From Chloroflexota bacterium (GTDB taxonomy: Bacteria; Chloroflexota; Chloroflexia; Chloroheliales; Chloroheliaceae), in assembly GCA_028287745.1 (NCBI GenBank), contig JAQBPB010000088.1, forward strand, positions 1 to 49,775: 49,775 bases of DNA, in the 5' to 3' direction. Within the stretch, counting starts at the first letter, position 1. The number at the start of each line of letters is the position of its first letter. The notes below the pieces were generated by a model. The model was not told where the DNA came from. It saw only the letters and a list, made by a program, of their open reading frames with translations, and ran no database searches. The translations under genes were made by a program, and so were the position numbers. Positions 42,362 through 49,775 of the stretch are shown here, one piece after another.

Positions 42362-44290
42362 TTATTCGCCCATATCAGGCTGAAGGTACTGGTTGAACCA
42401 CCGGGCAACCCGGGTAAGCAAATCGCGCTGGTGGTGTAATTCCCCGATAACATGCGGTTCTCTCGGGTAAATCACCATTTCGACCGGTTTCTTCAGCAAA
42501 CGCAAGCCGTTATATAACTCGCGTCCCTGGCCCAGGCGTACCCGCTCGTCACTCGCGCCGTGCAAGATAAGAGTAGGGGTCGTTACATTCGAGATATAGG
42601 TTATAGGCGAAGAGCGCAGGTAAACTTCCAGGTCCTCGTAAGGGGTCTTGAGGAATTGCTGTTCCGGGAGCCAGTTTGATATATCGGAAGCCTGGAAACT
42701 GAGCAGGTCGGTGACCCCGGCGCCAACAATCGCCGCCTTGAAGCGGCCGGTATGCCCGATGGCCCAGGAAGTCATATAACCGCCATAGCTCCAACCGCCA
42801 ATACCCATGCGGTCGGGGTCGGCAATACCGCGTTCAATCAGGTAATCTACTCCGCTCATTACATCATCAAAATCGCCTACACCCCAGTTACGCTGGTTGG
42901 TCCAGGCAAAGTCCCGGCCCCGACCGGCGCTACCGCGTGGGTTGGGTAGCAGGACAGCATAGCCGTTGGCGGCCAGCCACTGTCCCCAATCGTGCCAGTT
43001 AGCCATAAAGCGGTTGAGCCAGTACCAGGTCGGCCCGCCGTGAATGTCGGCTATCAGGGGGTAGCGTTTCCCCTCTTCATAACCGCTGGGGTAGATGAGC
43101 ACCCCTTCGATTTCCAGACCGTCCGGGGCATTCCAGCGGATGGTTTCGGTCTTACCCAGCTTAATCTCAGACAGCCTCTCATTGAAGAAAGTAATCTGCC
43201 GGGAGTCGTTTCCGGGTTCAATTGCCCAGACATCGCCGGGATGAGTGCCATCTTCCAGGACACCGACCATGCGCTGTTCATCGCGGCTGACCGAAACTTT
43301 AAATTGCCAGGTATTTAATTCAGCCGGAATGCGTGAAAGCGAAATGGTTTCAACTTCTCCGCTCTCCAGGGAAACCTTGCCCAACCGGGTCTGAGTGCTG
43401 TCAACGGCGATAGTTAAAAGAGCTTTGCCTTCAGGCAACCAGGCCGCCCAGTACATGCCGCCAGCGTAATCCTGGGTAACACACCGGGGAGCGCCGCCGT
43501 GGTGGATGACCCACAATTCGTTGGCGGAGCTTTCGGCGTCGGTCCCGTTATTTATCCAGGCCAGGGATTTCCCGTCTGCGCTGCCTTCAATCCCAAAGGT
43601 GCTGTACTTTACCCGGGCGAGTATTTGGCTGGAGCCGTTTTCCTGGATAGTCATCACGTCCCAGTTACGCATATCGTTAAGATGAGGCGTGGGGCCGCGC
43701 AAGATGGCCCAGCCTGAGCCGTACCAGGCAAAATCCTGGACCTGGTATTCGGCCGGGGTGAGCGCCTTAGGTTCGCTGCCGGGTTTTGCGTCAACCACCC
43801 AGAGCCGGGTGAATTTGTAATCGTGGTCCAGGTACTCGGCGTCATCCCGAACCTTGTGCCGGGCTTCTTCGGCTTCATCGGCGGCTTCGGCGGCGGTAAA
43901 AGCCAACTGGCTGCCATCCAGGCTCCACTTGAATGATTTGACCCCGCCTCTGGCGTTGGTCAGGCGAGTCCCCTCGCCACCATTAAGGGAGATTGTATAA
44001 ATTTGAAAGACATCGGCCTTTTCCCGGTCCGAAAGGAAAGCCAGGGTCTGACTGCCGGGACTCCAGCGCGGGTGGTTGTCGGCGTGGTTGCCGGAGGTCA
44101 GGCGGCGGGGCGCATCCGTACCATCGTAAGGAACGCTCCAGACGCTGGCTGCCGGGGTTTTGAAACCCGGCTCACTGTAAGACCGCGTAACCACAAAAGC
44201 TACCTGACTTCCATCAGGGCTGATCTGGGCATCGGCTACCGTTTCCAACGCGAAAATATCATCAAGCGAAAGAGTTCGCATTTTGGGCAT
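42362..44290 (-). CDS. S9 family serine peptidase (dipeptidyl/acylaminoacyl peptidase type)
   Basis: This 642-residue cytosolic peptidase has an N-terminal seven-bladed propeller (about 1-390) with repeated blades such as DAQISPDGSQVAFV and NHPRWSPGSQTLAFLSDR. The C-terminal α/β hydrolase contains Ser501 in GIGGWSYGGYMTSW, Asp581 in LHGASDERVRLGQ and His613 in REPHVIGE. YPLIADIHGGPTWYW supplies the oxyanion region. It is predicted to release N-terminal dipeptides or acyl-amino acids from short peptides. ATG 44290 follows AGGAG by six bases; the frame opens 11 codons earlier without a ribosome site. No signal peptide is present. It is a single gene. Confidence 0.94.
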   Translation of the reverse strand: MPKMRTLSLDDIFALETVADAQISPDGSQVAFVVTRSYSEPGFKTPAASVWSVPYDGTDAPRRLTSGNHADNHPRWSPGSQTLAFLSDREKADVFQIYTISLNGGEGTRLTNARGGVKSFKWSLDGSQLAFTAAEAADEAEEARHKVRDDAEYLDHDYKFTRLWVVDAKPGSEPKALTPAEYQVQDFAWYGSGWAILRGPTPHLNDMRNWDVMTIQENGSSQILARVKYSTFGIEGSADGKSLAWINNGTDAESSANELWVIHHGGAPRCVTQDYAGGMYWAAWLPEGKALLTIAVDSTQTRLGKVSLESGEVETISLSRIPAELNTWQFKVSVSRDEQRMVGVLEDGTHPGDVWAIEPGNDSRQITFFNERLSEIKLGKTETIRWNAPDGLEIEGVLIYPSGYEEGKRYPLIADIHGGPTWYWLNRFMANWHDWGQWLAANGYAVLLPNPRGSAGRGRDFAWTNQRNWGVGDFDDVMSGVDYLIERGIADPDRMGIGGWSYGGYMTSWAIGHTGRFKAAIVGAGVTDLLSFQASDISNWLPEQQFLKTPYEDLEVYLRSSPITYISNVTTPTLILHGASDERVRLGQGRELYNGLRLLKKPVEMVIYPREPHVIGELHHQRDLLTRVARWFNQYLQPDMGE

Positions 44291-44779
44291 TTTAATCTCC
44301 TGTAAATGTACTTTGTAGAGCATGATTAGTTACACAAATTTAGATAGCTTTTGCTTCATCCCGGTATTTCAACTTGCAGGCCGGTACTCCTTGAGCAGTT
44401 TAAGGAGCCGCCAGTTGGCACACAAATTTTATTTGAGGGTCCGGTTAGAACTTTGCTACCATTTGAAGCAGGGTAACTTGGAAGTGCCTATATGGGCAGG
44501 AATGAGCAATAGGACTTTGAAAGAAGTATAACAACTAATAACATCCGGCTCAAACCAGAAGGCAGGATTTTGCGGTTTAAATTGCAAAGAAATATTTTAA
44601 AATTGCGGGGTTATGCCGCCCGTTACGTGGCGCGGGAACATTAATAAACCTGGCTTTTTTTACTTTTGATTGTGCCCTGAAAAATTTATTTGAAAATTAA
44701 GGGCCTTTACTATTGAAAGCGTTTAATTTCCTGTAACCGTGGGTGCTTCCAGGTAATTTTATTACCTGTGCTGCCGGGT
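44291..44779. other. Spacer without a recognised gene
   Basis: AT-rich sequence between the peptidase and glycosyltransferase genes. A plus-strand open frame near 44322-44531 has no ribosome site or protein character. No strong hairpin was seen. Confidence 0.4.
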
Positions 44780-45613
44780 TCAGGCGGCCCGGTCCAATTC
44801 CTGGCCGGGCCGGGTAGCGGCAATTTCGGCTTTTTGGAGCGTTGTCAGGGCATGGGAGGCGGGAACTTGCTGGAGCAACCCGCCACCCAGCCAGAATTTC
44901 AGGCGCATTCGCCACAAGCCTTTAAGACCTTCTATAATAGTTTTAGTAATCTTTACCCCGGAATCGCGGTCCTCGATCCAATCTACCGGCACTTCAAAAA
45001 TTCTAATCCGGTTTCGGACAGCCAGCAGTAGAAATTCGCTGTCAAAGAACCATTCATTATTTTCAACCTGGGCCAAAATGGGCATGACCAGTTCTTTGCG
45101 CACCGCTTTTAACCCGCATTGCGCATCGCTGAAGACCGGCCCGAAGATTAACCGGATAAGCAGGTTGTATCCGCGTGAGGTAACTTCACGTTTAAACTGG
45201 CGCTTAATCCTGGTGCCCCGGGCCAGGCTGGTGCCGGTAGCAATCAGACTGTGGCCGCTAACCAGGGGTGCTACCAGCGGCAGCAGGCTCTCCAGCCTGG
45301 TTGATAAATCCACATCCATATAGGCAACAACCGGGGCATCGCTACAGGCCCAGGCATAGCGCAAGGCTCGCCCGCGCCCTTTTCTATCCAGGTGCAGGGC
45401 GGTAACCTGGCCGGGATAGTTTTGTTCCAATTCCCGGGCAATCTGCCCGGTCCGGTCGGTGCTGGCATGGTTGGCAATGGTAATGCGCCAGCTAAAGGGG
45501 AAGTTCTCCAGCAAATGCTGCCTTAAAGTTATAACACTCCGGGTTAACTGAGCTTCTTCGTTGTGCACCGGCAGCACGATGTCCACTACCGGGCCATTAT
45601 TTTCGGGTTTCAT
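44780..45613 (-). CDS. Family 2 glycosyltransferase (dolichol-phosphate-sugar synthase-like)
   Basis: This 277-residue GT-A enzyme starts with DIVLPVHNEEAQLTRSV, has the nucleotide-binding ANHASTDRTGQIA, and shows the DxD motif D100-V-D102 in VAYMDVDLST. SDAQCGLKAVRKE is typical of the ALG5/DPM1-like branch, which moves a sugar to a polyprenyl phosphate. EVPVDWIEDRDSGVKI follows. C-terminal membrane helices, common in GtrB-like members, are absent, so it would be membrane-associated only. The acceptor is uncertain. It is a solitary gene with no polysaccharide cluster near it. Confidence 0.9.
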   Translation of the reverse strand: MKPENNGPVVDIVLPVHNEEAQLTRSVITLRQHLLENFPFSWRITIANHASTDRTGQIARELEQNYPGQVTALHLDRKGRGRALRYAWACSDAPVVAYMDVDLSTRLESLLPLVAPLVSGHSLIATGTSLARGTRIKRQFKREVTSRGYNLLIRLIFGPVFSDAQCGLKAVRKELVMPILAQVENNEWFFDSEFLLLAVRNRIRIFEVPVDWIEDRDSGVKITKTIIEGLKGLWRMRLKFWLGGGLLQQVPASHALTTLQKAEIAATRPGQELDRAA

Positions 45614-46013
45614 TGATAAATTCTGGCCTTTCTCTACCTTTGTTCAGATAGCCCTGCCTTCCGAACCAAAGAGGGTCAAACAGGTATTTATTTTAAAAGT
45701 TTTTTAACAGTGAGAGCGCTCCCCGGTATTTTTGGTCGCCTCTCGTTTAATTTGCTTACCTGATTCATTATAAAGTGCCAGGATTTATTCCAAATTGGAA
45801 ATTTATGTGAAAGTTTAAATGTTTGCCGGGGATGCCGGGCTGCTATTACTTATGGCAAAAATGTTAAAAGATGCGCCGGTAATTAAGTAAATTGGCTTTA
45901 GTAATGCTTATCTTAATGTTTACCTGTTACCATTATTAATTGACAGGGCAAAATAATAGATTCAATGTATGATATATAAGAAACATTAAAAGTGGACAAG
46001 GAGCTATGGTAGG
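45614..46013. other. Divergent spacer before the hybrid kinase gene
   Basis: An AT-rich 400 bp stretch. TTGACA occurs at 45940-45945, but the best -10-like word (TATGAT) is 22 bases on, too far for a standard promoter. AAGGAG lies ten bases before the kinase TTG start. No gene is visible. Confidence 0.4.
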
Positions 46014-48752
46014 TTGAAGATCCCTGAATTACCGGCAGACGAACGCCAGAGAATTAATGCTTTACATTCATTACGCATTCTTGATACCGGCTTTGAAGAG
46101 CGTTTCGACCGGCTCACCAGGCTAGCTTCAAATATTTTCCAAGTACCATATGCTGTAATCAACCTGGTTGATAATGACCGGCAGTGGTTTAAGTCTTGTT
46201 TTGGATTAGAAATGCGGGAAACCGGCCGGGATGTTTCTTTTTGCAGTTATACTATCCTGCAGGAAACACCATTAATCATCGAAGATACTTTGCTGGATGA
46301 CCGTTTTTGTGACAACCCGTATGTAATTGGCGCACCTAACTTCCGCTTTTATGCCGGGTATCCGTTAGCTACTCCTGAAGGGTATAAGGTAGGCACCCTT
46401 TGCCTGCTTGACGATAAACCCCGCAAATTGGACCAGACACTTCTGAATACTTTTCAGGACCTGGCGCTTATTGTTCAAAATGAACTGAACAACCTGGAAT
46501 TAAACTACACTTTAAGAGAAAAAAATGTGGCCGAACGGGCCTGGTTGGAAAGCGAAGCCCGCTACCGAACCCTGGTCGAAGTTATGCGCGAGGGCATTAT
46601 CGTGCAGGATGACGCCGGGCAGATAGTAACTTTCAACGCCGAGGGCGGGAAAATTTTTAATTTAACCGGGCCTTATAATAAGGGGCAGAGGTTTCTGGTG
46701 GCCAGTTCGAAAATAATATATGAGGATGGGAAACCATTTCCATTAGAATTGCAACCGGCCATGGTTGCCTTGCAGACCGGCCAGCCGGTATCGAATGTAG
46801 TATTGGGTATTCATAGTGAAGAAAACATCTTGCAGTGGCTCCTGGTTAACTCTCAACCCATGTTCAATCCCGGTGGTAAATATCCTTACCAGGTAGTGAG
46901 TTCCTTTACTGACATTACTTTCCGAAAAGAAGTTGAAGACCGCTTTAAGGCGCTTTCCTATGCCGCCTTTGAGGGCATTTGTATTATGACGAATGGGATG
47001 ATAATTGAAGTCAACCAGGCTCTGGCAGAAATACTCGGTTACGAGCTTGTGGAATTGATTGGTAAAGATCCCTATTCCCTGTTGGTCCCCGGGATGCATG
47101 AACAGGTCCGGCAAAATAGCATGAAAGAATACCAGTTACCTTACGAAGTTATAGGCCTTAAAAAAGATGGTTCCCAGATTGCCCTGGAAATTCGCGGGGC
47201 TAATTTGATCTATAAGAACCAGGCTGCTCGGGTGGCTGTTGTCCGCGATATAACCGAACGTAAAGAACTTGAGCGGGTCCAAAGTGAATTCATTTCAATG
47301 GTCAGCCATGAACTCAGGACACCTTTAACCTCAATCAGAGGTTCACTTGGCCTGGTAGTAGGCGGAGTGGCCGGGGAAATAGCACCCCAGGTAAAAGCCA
47401 TGATCGAAATCGCTTACAAGAATAGCGAACGCCTGGTCCGGCTGATAAACGATATTCTCGACATTGAAAAAATAGAGTCGGGTAAAATGGTATTCAATAT
47501 TATGCCGGTCGAACTTGGACCAATAATAAACCAGGCCATAGATGCTAACCGGTCCTATGCCGAGCAAATGGGCGTCAAAATAAAGTTAGAAAAGGCCGTT
47601 ACTGAGTTAAAAGTTATGGCTGATAGTGACCGCCTTATCCAGGTCCTGACCAATTTGCTAAGTAACTCAGCCAAGTTTTCTCCCTCGGGGGAGAATGTCA
47701 GTATTCTGGTGGAGGCTCTAAGAGACACCGTACGGGTTAACGTTATAGACCGTGGCCCGGGGATTCCGGATGATTTCAAGGACCGTATTTTCCAGAAATT
47801 CGCCCAGGCGGATAGCTCGGACCAGCGGCTGAAAGGCGGGACCGGGTTGGGCCTTTCGATTACCAAGACTATTGTGGAAGCGCAGGGAGGGCATATAGGG
47901 TTTAATACTACCCCCGGAGGAGGTACAACTTTTTACTTTGAGTTGCCTAAATGGGTAGTGCATCAGCCAATTATCACCGATTCCGGCCCAATGTCAAAGG
48001 AACCGCGTATCCTGATTTGTGAAGACGACCCGGATATCGCCACTGTGATGCGAAATTTATTCGAGATTAACGGGTTTATCACTGATATTGTCTTTGATGC
48101 CGCCCAGGCTAAAGAAATATTGAGCCGGTATCGCTATGATGTAATGACCCTGGACCTTAGATTGGACGGTATTTCACTACTCCGCGAGTTGCGCCAGCAG
48201 CCAGCCACTCAAAATTTGCCGGTGGTAATAGTTTCGGCTAATACAGAAAATATGTGGCAGGTGGCGGCTAAGGATGACCTGAAAGTGGTGGACTTGCTTG
48301 AAAAGCCACTAGACCAGGTCCACCTTCTTTCGGCTATAAACAGGGCGGTGGTGCTTTCCCGGCAAAATTCAACCTTACCCCGGGTTCTGTATGTTGAAGA
48401 TAACAGAAATTTAGTCCAGGTGATGTCGATGATGCTGGATGGGGAAGCAACGGTTTTTGAATCGACTACCCTGGCTGAAGCTAAAGATAAACTGACCAAC
48501 GATAAGTTTGACCTGATCTTGCTGGACATAAACTTACCGGATGGTTCGGGATTGGATTTAATTCCTTTTTTAAAACAAACTACTAACCCGGAGGTGCCTA
48601 TCGTGATTTATACGGCTCAACGGGTAAACCCGGTAATCTCCCGGGAAGTTGCCGGGGCCCTGATAAAATTCCGGGCAACCAACCAGGAAATTATAAACAA
48701 GGTTAAATCGGTGGTGGGTGCAAGGAAGAATGAATATGCCTTGAGAAACTAG
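46014..48752 (+). CDS. Hybrid sensor histidine kinase (GAF-PAS-PAS-HisKA-HATPase-REC-REC)
   Basis: This 912-residue soluble kinase has a GAF domain at about 25-165 (RLASNIFQVPYAVINLVDND, NFRFYAGYPLATPEG). Two PAS domains follow, at about 183-305 and 312-415. HisKA has the phospho-His432 in MVSHELRTPLTS, and HATPase has NLLSNSAKFSP, DRGPGIPD and GGTGLGLSITK. The two receivers are REC1 (665-780; D714, K764) and REC2 (790-900; D838, K885 followed by Phe instead of Pro). It has no membrane helix. Two C-terminal receivers suggest a phosphorelay or dual output. The TTG start is inferred from AAGGAG ten bases upstream; a nearer ATG is out of frame and stops at once. Confidence 0.93.
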   Translation: MKIPELPADERQRINALHSLRILDTGFEERFDRLTRLASNIFQVPYAVINLVDNDRQWFKSCFGLEMRETGRDVSFCSYTILQETPLIIEDTLLDDRFCDNPYVIGAPNFRFYAGYPLATPEGYKVGTLCLLDDKPRKLDQTLLNTFQDLALIVQNELNNLELNYTLREKNVAERAWLESEARYRTLVEVMREGIIVQDDAGQIVTFNAEGGKIFNLTGPYNKGQRFLVASSKIIYEDGKPFPLELQPAMVALQTGQPVSNVVLGIHSEENILQWLLVNSQPMFNPGGKYPYQVVSSFTDITFRKEVEDRFKALSYAAFEGICIMTNGMIIEVNQALAEILGYELVELIGKDPYSLLVPGMHEQVRQNSMKEYQLPYEVIGLKKDGSQIALEIRGANLIYKNQAARVAVVRDITERKELERVQSEFISMVSHELRTPLTSIRGSLGLVVGGVAGEIAPQVKAMIEIAYKNSERLVRLINDILDIEKIESGKMVFNIMPVELGPIINQAIDANRSYAEQMGVKIKLEKAVTELKVMADSDRLIQVLTNLLSNSAKFSPSGENVSILVEALRDTVRVNVIDRGPGIPDDFKDRIFQKFAQADSSDQRLKGGTGLGLSITKTIVEAQGGHIGFNTTPGGGTTFYFELPKWVVHQPIITDSGPMSKEPRILICEDDPDIATVMRNLFEINGFITDIVFDAAQAKEILSRYRYDVMTLDLRLDGISLLRELRQQPATQNLPVVIVSANTENMWQVAAKDDLKVVDLLEKPLDQVHLLSAINRAVVLSRQNSTLPRVLYVEDNRNLVQVMSMMLDGEATVFESTTLAEAKDKLTNDKFDLILLDINLPDGSGLDLIPFLKQTTNPEVPIVIYTAQRVNPVISREVAGALIKFRATNQEIINKVKSVVGARKNEYALRN

Positions 48753-48776
48753 TGCCGGGCGGCATTAGTTTCTCAA
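48741..48776. terminator. Terminator hairpin overlapping the kinase stop codon
   Basis: TTGAGAAACTAGTGCC (48741-48756) pairs with GGCATTAGTTTCTCAA (48761-48776) over 16 positions with one G-T and a GGGC loop. The left arm contains the last codons and TAG of the kinase gene. No T-run follows. It separates two convergent genes. Confidence 0.65.
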
Positions 48777-48792
48777 GCAGGATTCTTACAGA

Positions 48793-49509
48793 TTATCCGT
48801 TGGAATGAGAGTGCGAATGTCCGTGAGAGTGGGAATGCGGTTCCATCGAAAAGGGCGAATGTATATCAATCAGGGTGCGCCTCTGTCCGGCCGGAACGGC
48901 AATTTCTTTTTCCAGCCATTCGATAACCCGGTCCAGGCCGGTTTCATCTTTCAAGTTGGTAAACAAGAAGGGCCTGTCCTGGCGCATCAAGCGGGCATCC
49001 CGGTCCATAACTTCCAGGGACGCGCCGACAAAGGGGGCCAGGTCAATCTTGTTGATTAACAGCAAGTCCGAACGCGTAATGCCGGGACCGCCCTTGCGAG
49101 GAATCTTGTCACCCCCGGCCACATCAATCACGTAGATGAAAACATCAACCAGTTCCGGGCTGAAAGCGGCGGCCAGGTTATCGCCGCCGCTCTCGACAAA
49201 GAGCAATTCCAGACCGGGTAGACTTTCTTCCAGGTCGGCAATTGCTTCCAGGTTCATCGAAGCATCTTCCCGGATAGCGGCATGGGGACAGCCGCCGGTT
49301 TCCACTCCGCGCACCCGTTCCAGGGGTAAGGTGCCCTGCCTTAAAAGAAATTCAGCGTCTTCCCGGGTATAAATGTCGTTGGTGACTACCGCCAGGTTGT
49401 AGCGCGGCCAGAGATGCTTACTCAGGCGGTCCACCAGGGCGGTCTTACCACTGCCGACCGGCCCGGCTATGCCAACCCGGAAAGCCCGGTTCAATTCGGT
49501 TTGTGCCAT
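48793..49509 (-). CDS. ureG: Urease accessory GTPase UreG with C-terminal His-rich tail
   Basis: UreG is the SIMIBI-class GTPase that delivers nickel to urease together with UreD/UreF and UreE. Walker A is GPVGSGKT at 16-23. NDIYTREDAEFL, RGVETGGCPHAAIREDAS (the metal-binding Cys-Pro-His) and VESGGDNLAAAFSPEL are family hallmarks, and the guanine motif is NKID. The C-terminus ends in a His/Ser/Gly stretch (EPHSHSHGHSHSHSNG) with seven His. UreG tails of this kind are more often N-terminal, or belong to UreE. It may store or pass nickel, which would matter if UreE is missing. It starts 42 bases behind the ureC stop, in the urease operon. Confidence 0.96.
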   Translation of the reverse strand: MAQTELNRAFRVGIAGPVGSGKTALVDRLSKHLWPRYNLAVVTNDIYTREDAEFLLRQGTLPLERVRGVETGGCPHAAIREDASMNLEAIADLEESLPGLELLFVESGGDNLAAAFSPELVDVFIYVIDVAGGDKIPRKGGPGITRSDLLLINKIDLAPFVGASLEVMDRDARLMRQDRPFLFTNLKDETGLDRVIEWLEKEIAVPAGQRRTLIDIHSPFSMEPHSHSHGHSHSHSNG

Positions 49510-49551
49510 AAGTGAATACCTTAACCTTATCTTTCCAAAAACTTATCTATC

Positions 49552-49775
49552 CTAAAATAAGAAATAACGCTGGGCCATCGGCAGGCTAGTAGCCGGTTCG
49601 CAGGTCAGCAGTTCGCCGTCCGCCCGCACTTCATAGGTTTCCGGGTCCACCTCGATTTTCGGGGTGGCCGAGTTGAGGACCATATCGGCTTTGCCGATGT
49701 TACGGCAGTTCGCGACCGCTACGGCTCTTTTTTGCAAGCCGAGTTTTTCCGGGATGCCGCCTTCCAGCGCGGCTT
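49552..49775 (-). CDS. ureC: Urease subunit alpha, C-terminal fragment (continues beyond the window)
   Basis: The last 73 residues of the catalytic urease subunit are visible: AALEGGIPEKLGLQKRAVAV, NCRNIGKADMVLN, KIEVDPETYEVRADGELL and the C-terminal ATSLPMAQRYFLF. These match the conserved end of UreC, which hydrolyses urea to ammonia and carbamate. The nickel ligands lie outside the window. ureG follows with no ureF between, unlike the frequent ureC-ureE-ureF-ureG order. The call is firm although only the end is seen. Confidence 0.95.
   Translation of the reverse strand, partial: AALEGGIPEKLGLQKRAVAVANCRNIGKADMVLNSATPKIEVDPETYEVRADGELLTCEPATSLPMAQRYFLF

Overview
The window reads as a bacterial chromosome segment, about 50 kb, most likely from a Chloroflexota (green non-sulfur) bacterium. 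This is an inference from family composition: a STAND-type ATPase with a Cro/C1-like head, TPR proteins with one central membrane anchor, a Q/P-rich four-helix membrane protein, frequent TTG and GTG starts, and many solitary or two-gene units. It was not checked against any database. Genes are moderately GC-rich; spacers are AT-rich and often carry strong hairpins. No rRNA, tRNA, CRISPR array, transposase or phage gene was seen.

Left part (1-10976): the tail of an HNH endonuclease and an AT-rich spacer; a TetR regulator divergent from an aldo/keto reductase with a textbook TetR-type palindrome between them; queE-queC for queuosine/7-deazapurine synthesis; a chemoreceptor; an operon of an esterase-like hydrolase and an ATP-grasp enzyme with its own consensus promoter; an acidic 65-residue orphan gene in a separate transcription unit; and a membrane-anchored TPR protein.

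Centre (11100-30000): a phnD-phnC-phnE-type ABC importer, an NTF2-like lipoprotein, the STAND ATPase, a very long glutamate synthase large subunit behind an 840 bp hairpin-rich spacer, a four-helix membrane protein, cmk next to an RsuA/RluB-type pseudouridine synthase with a long RG/RD-rich repeat tail, an anchored lipid-binding-like protein, and the class II fructose-1,6-bisphosphatase glpX.

Right part (30000-49775): thrC followed by a GNAT acetyltransferase; tldD-tldE; an HMG-CoA lyase; xylulokinase, a Gfo/Idh/MocA oxidoreductase and a TIM-barrel sugar isomerase/epimerase, suggesting carbohydrate catabolism; an orphan receiver; an S9 peptidase; a family 2 glycosyltransferase; a GAF-PAS-PAS hybrid histidine kinase with two receivers; and ureG with a His-rich tail directly behind ureC, which runs off the window.

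Features that ordinary annotation would miss: a dispersed non-coding repeat in two diverged copies (about 11171-11297 and 38777-38901), whose core loop recurs inside a perfect 20 bp hairpin at 14596-14647; the esterase/ATP-grasp operon; the small acidic gene; the repetitive tail of the pseudouridine synthase; and the structured region upstream of the glutamate synthase.
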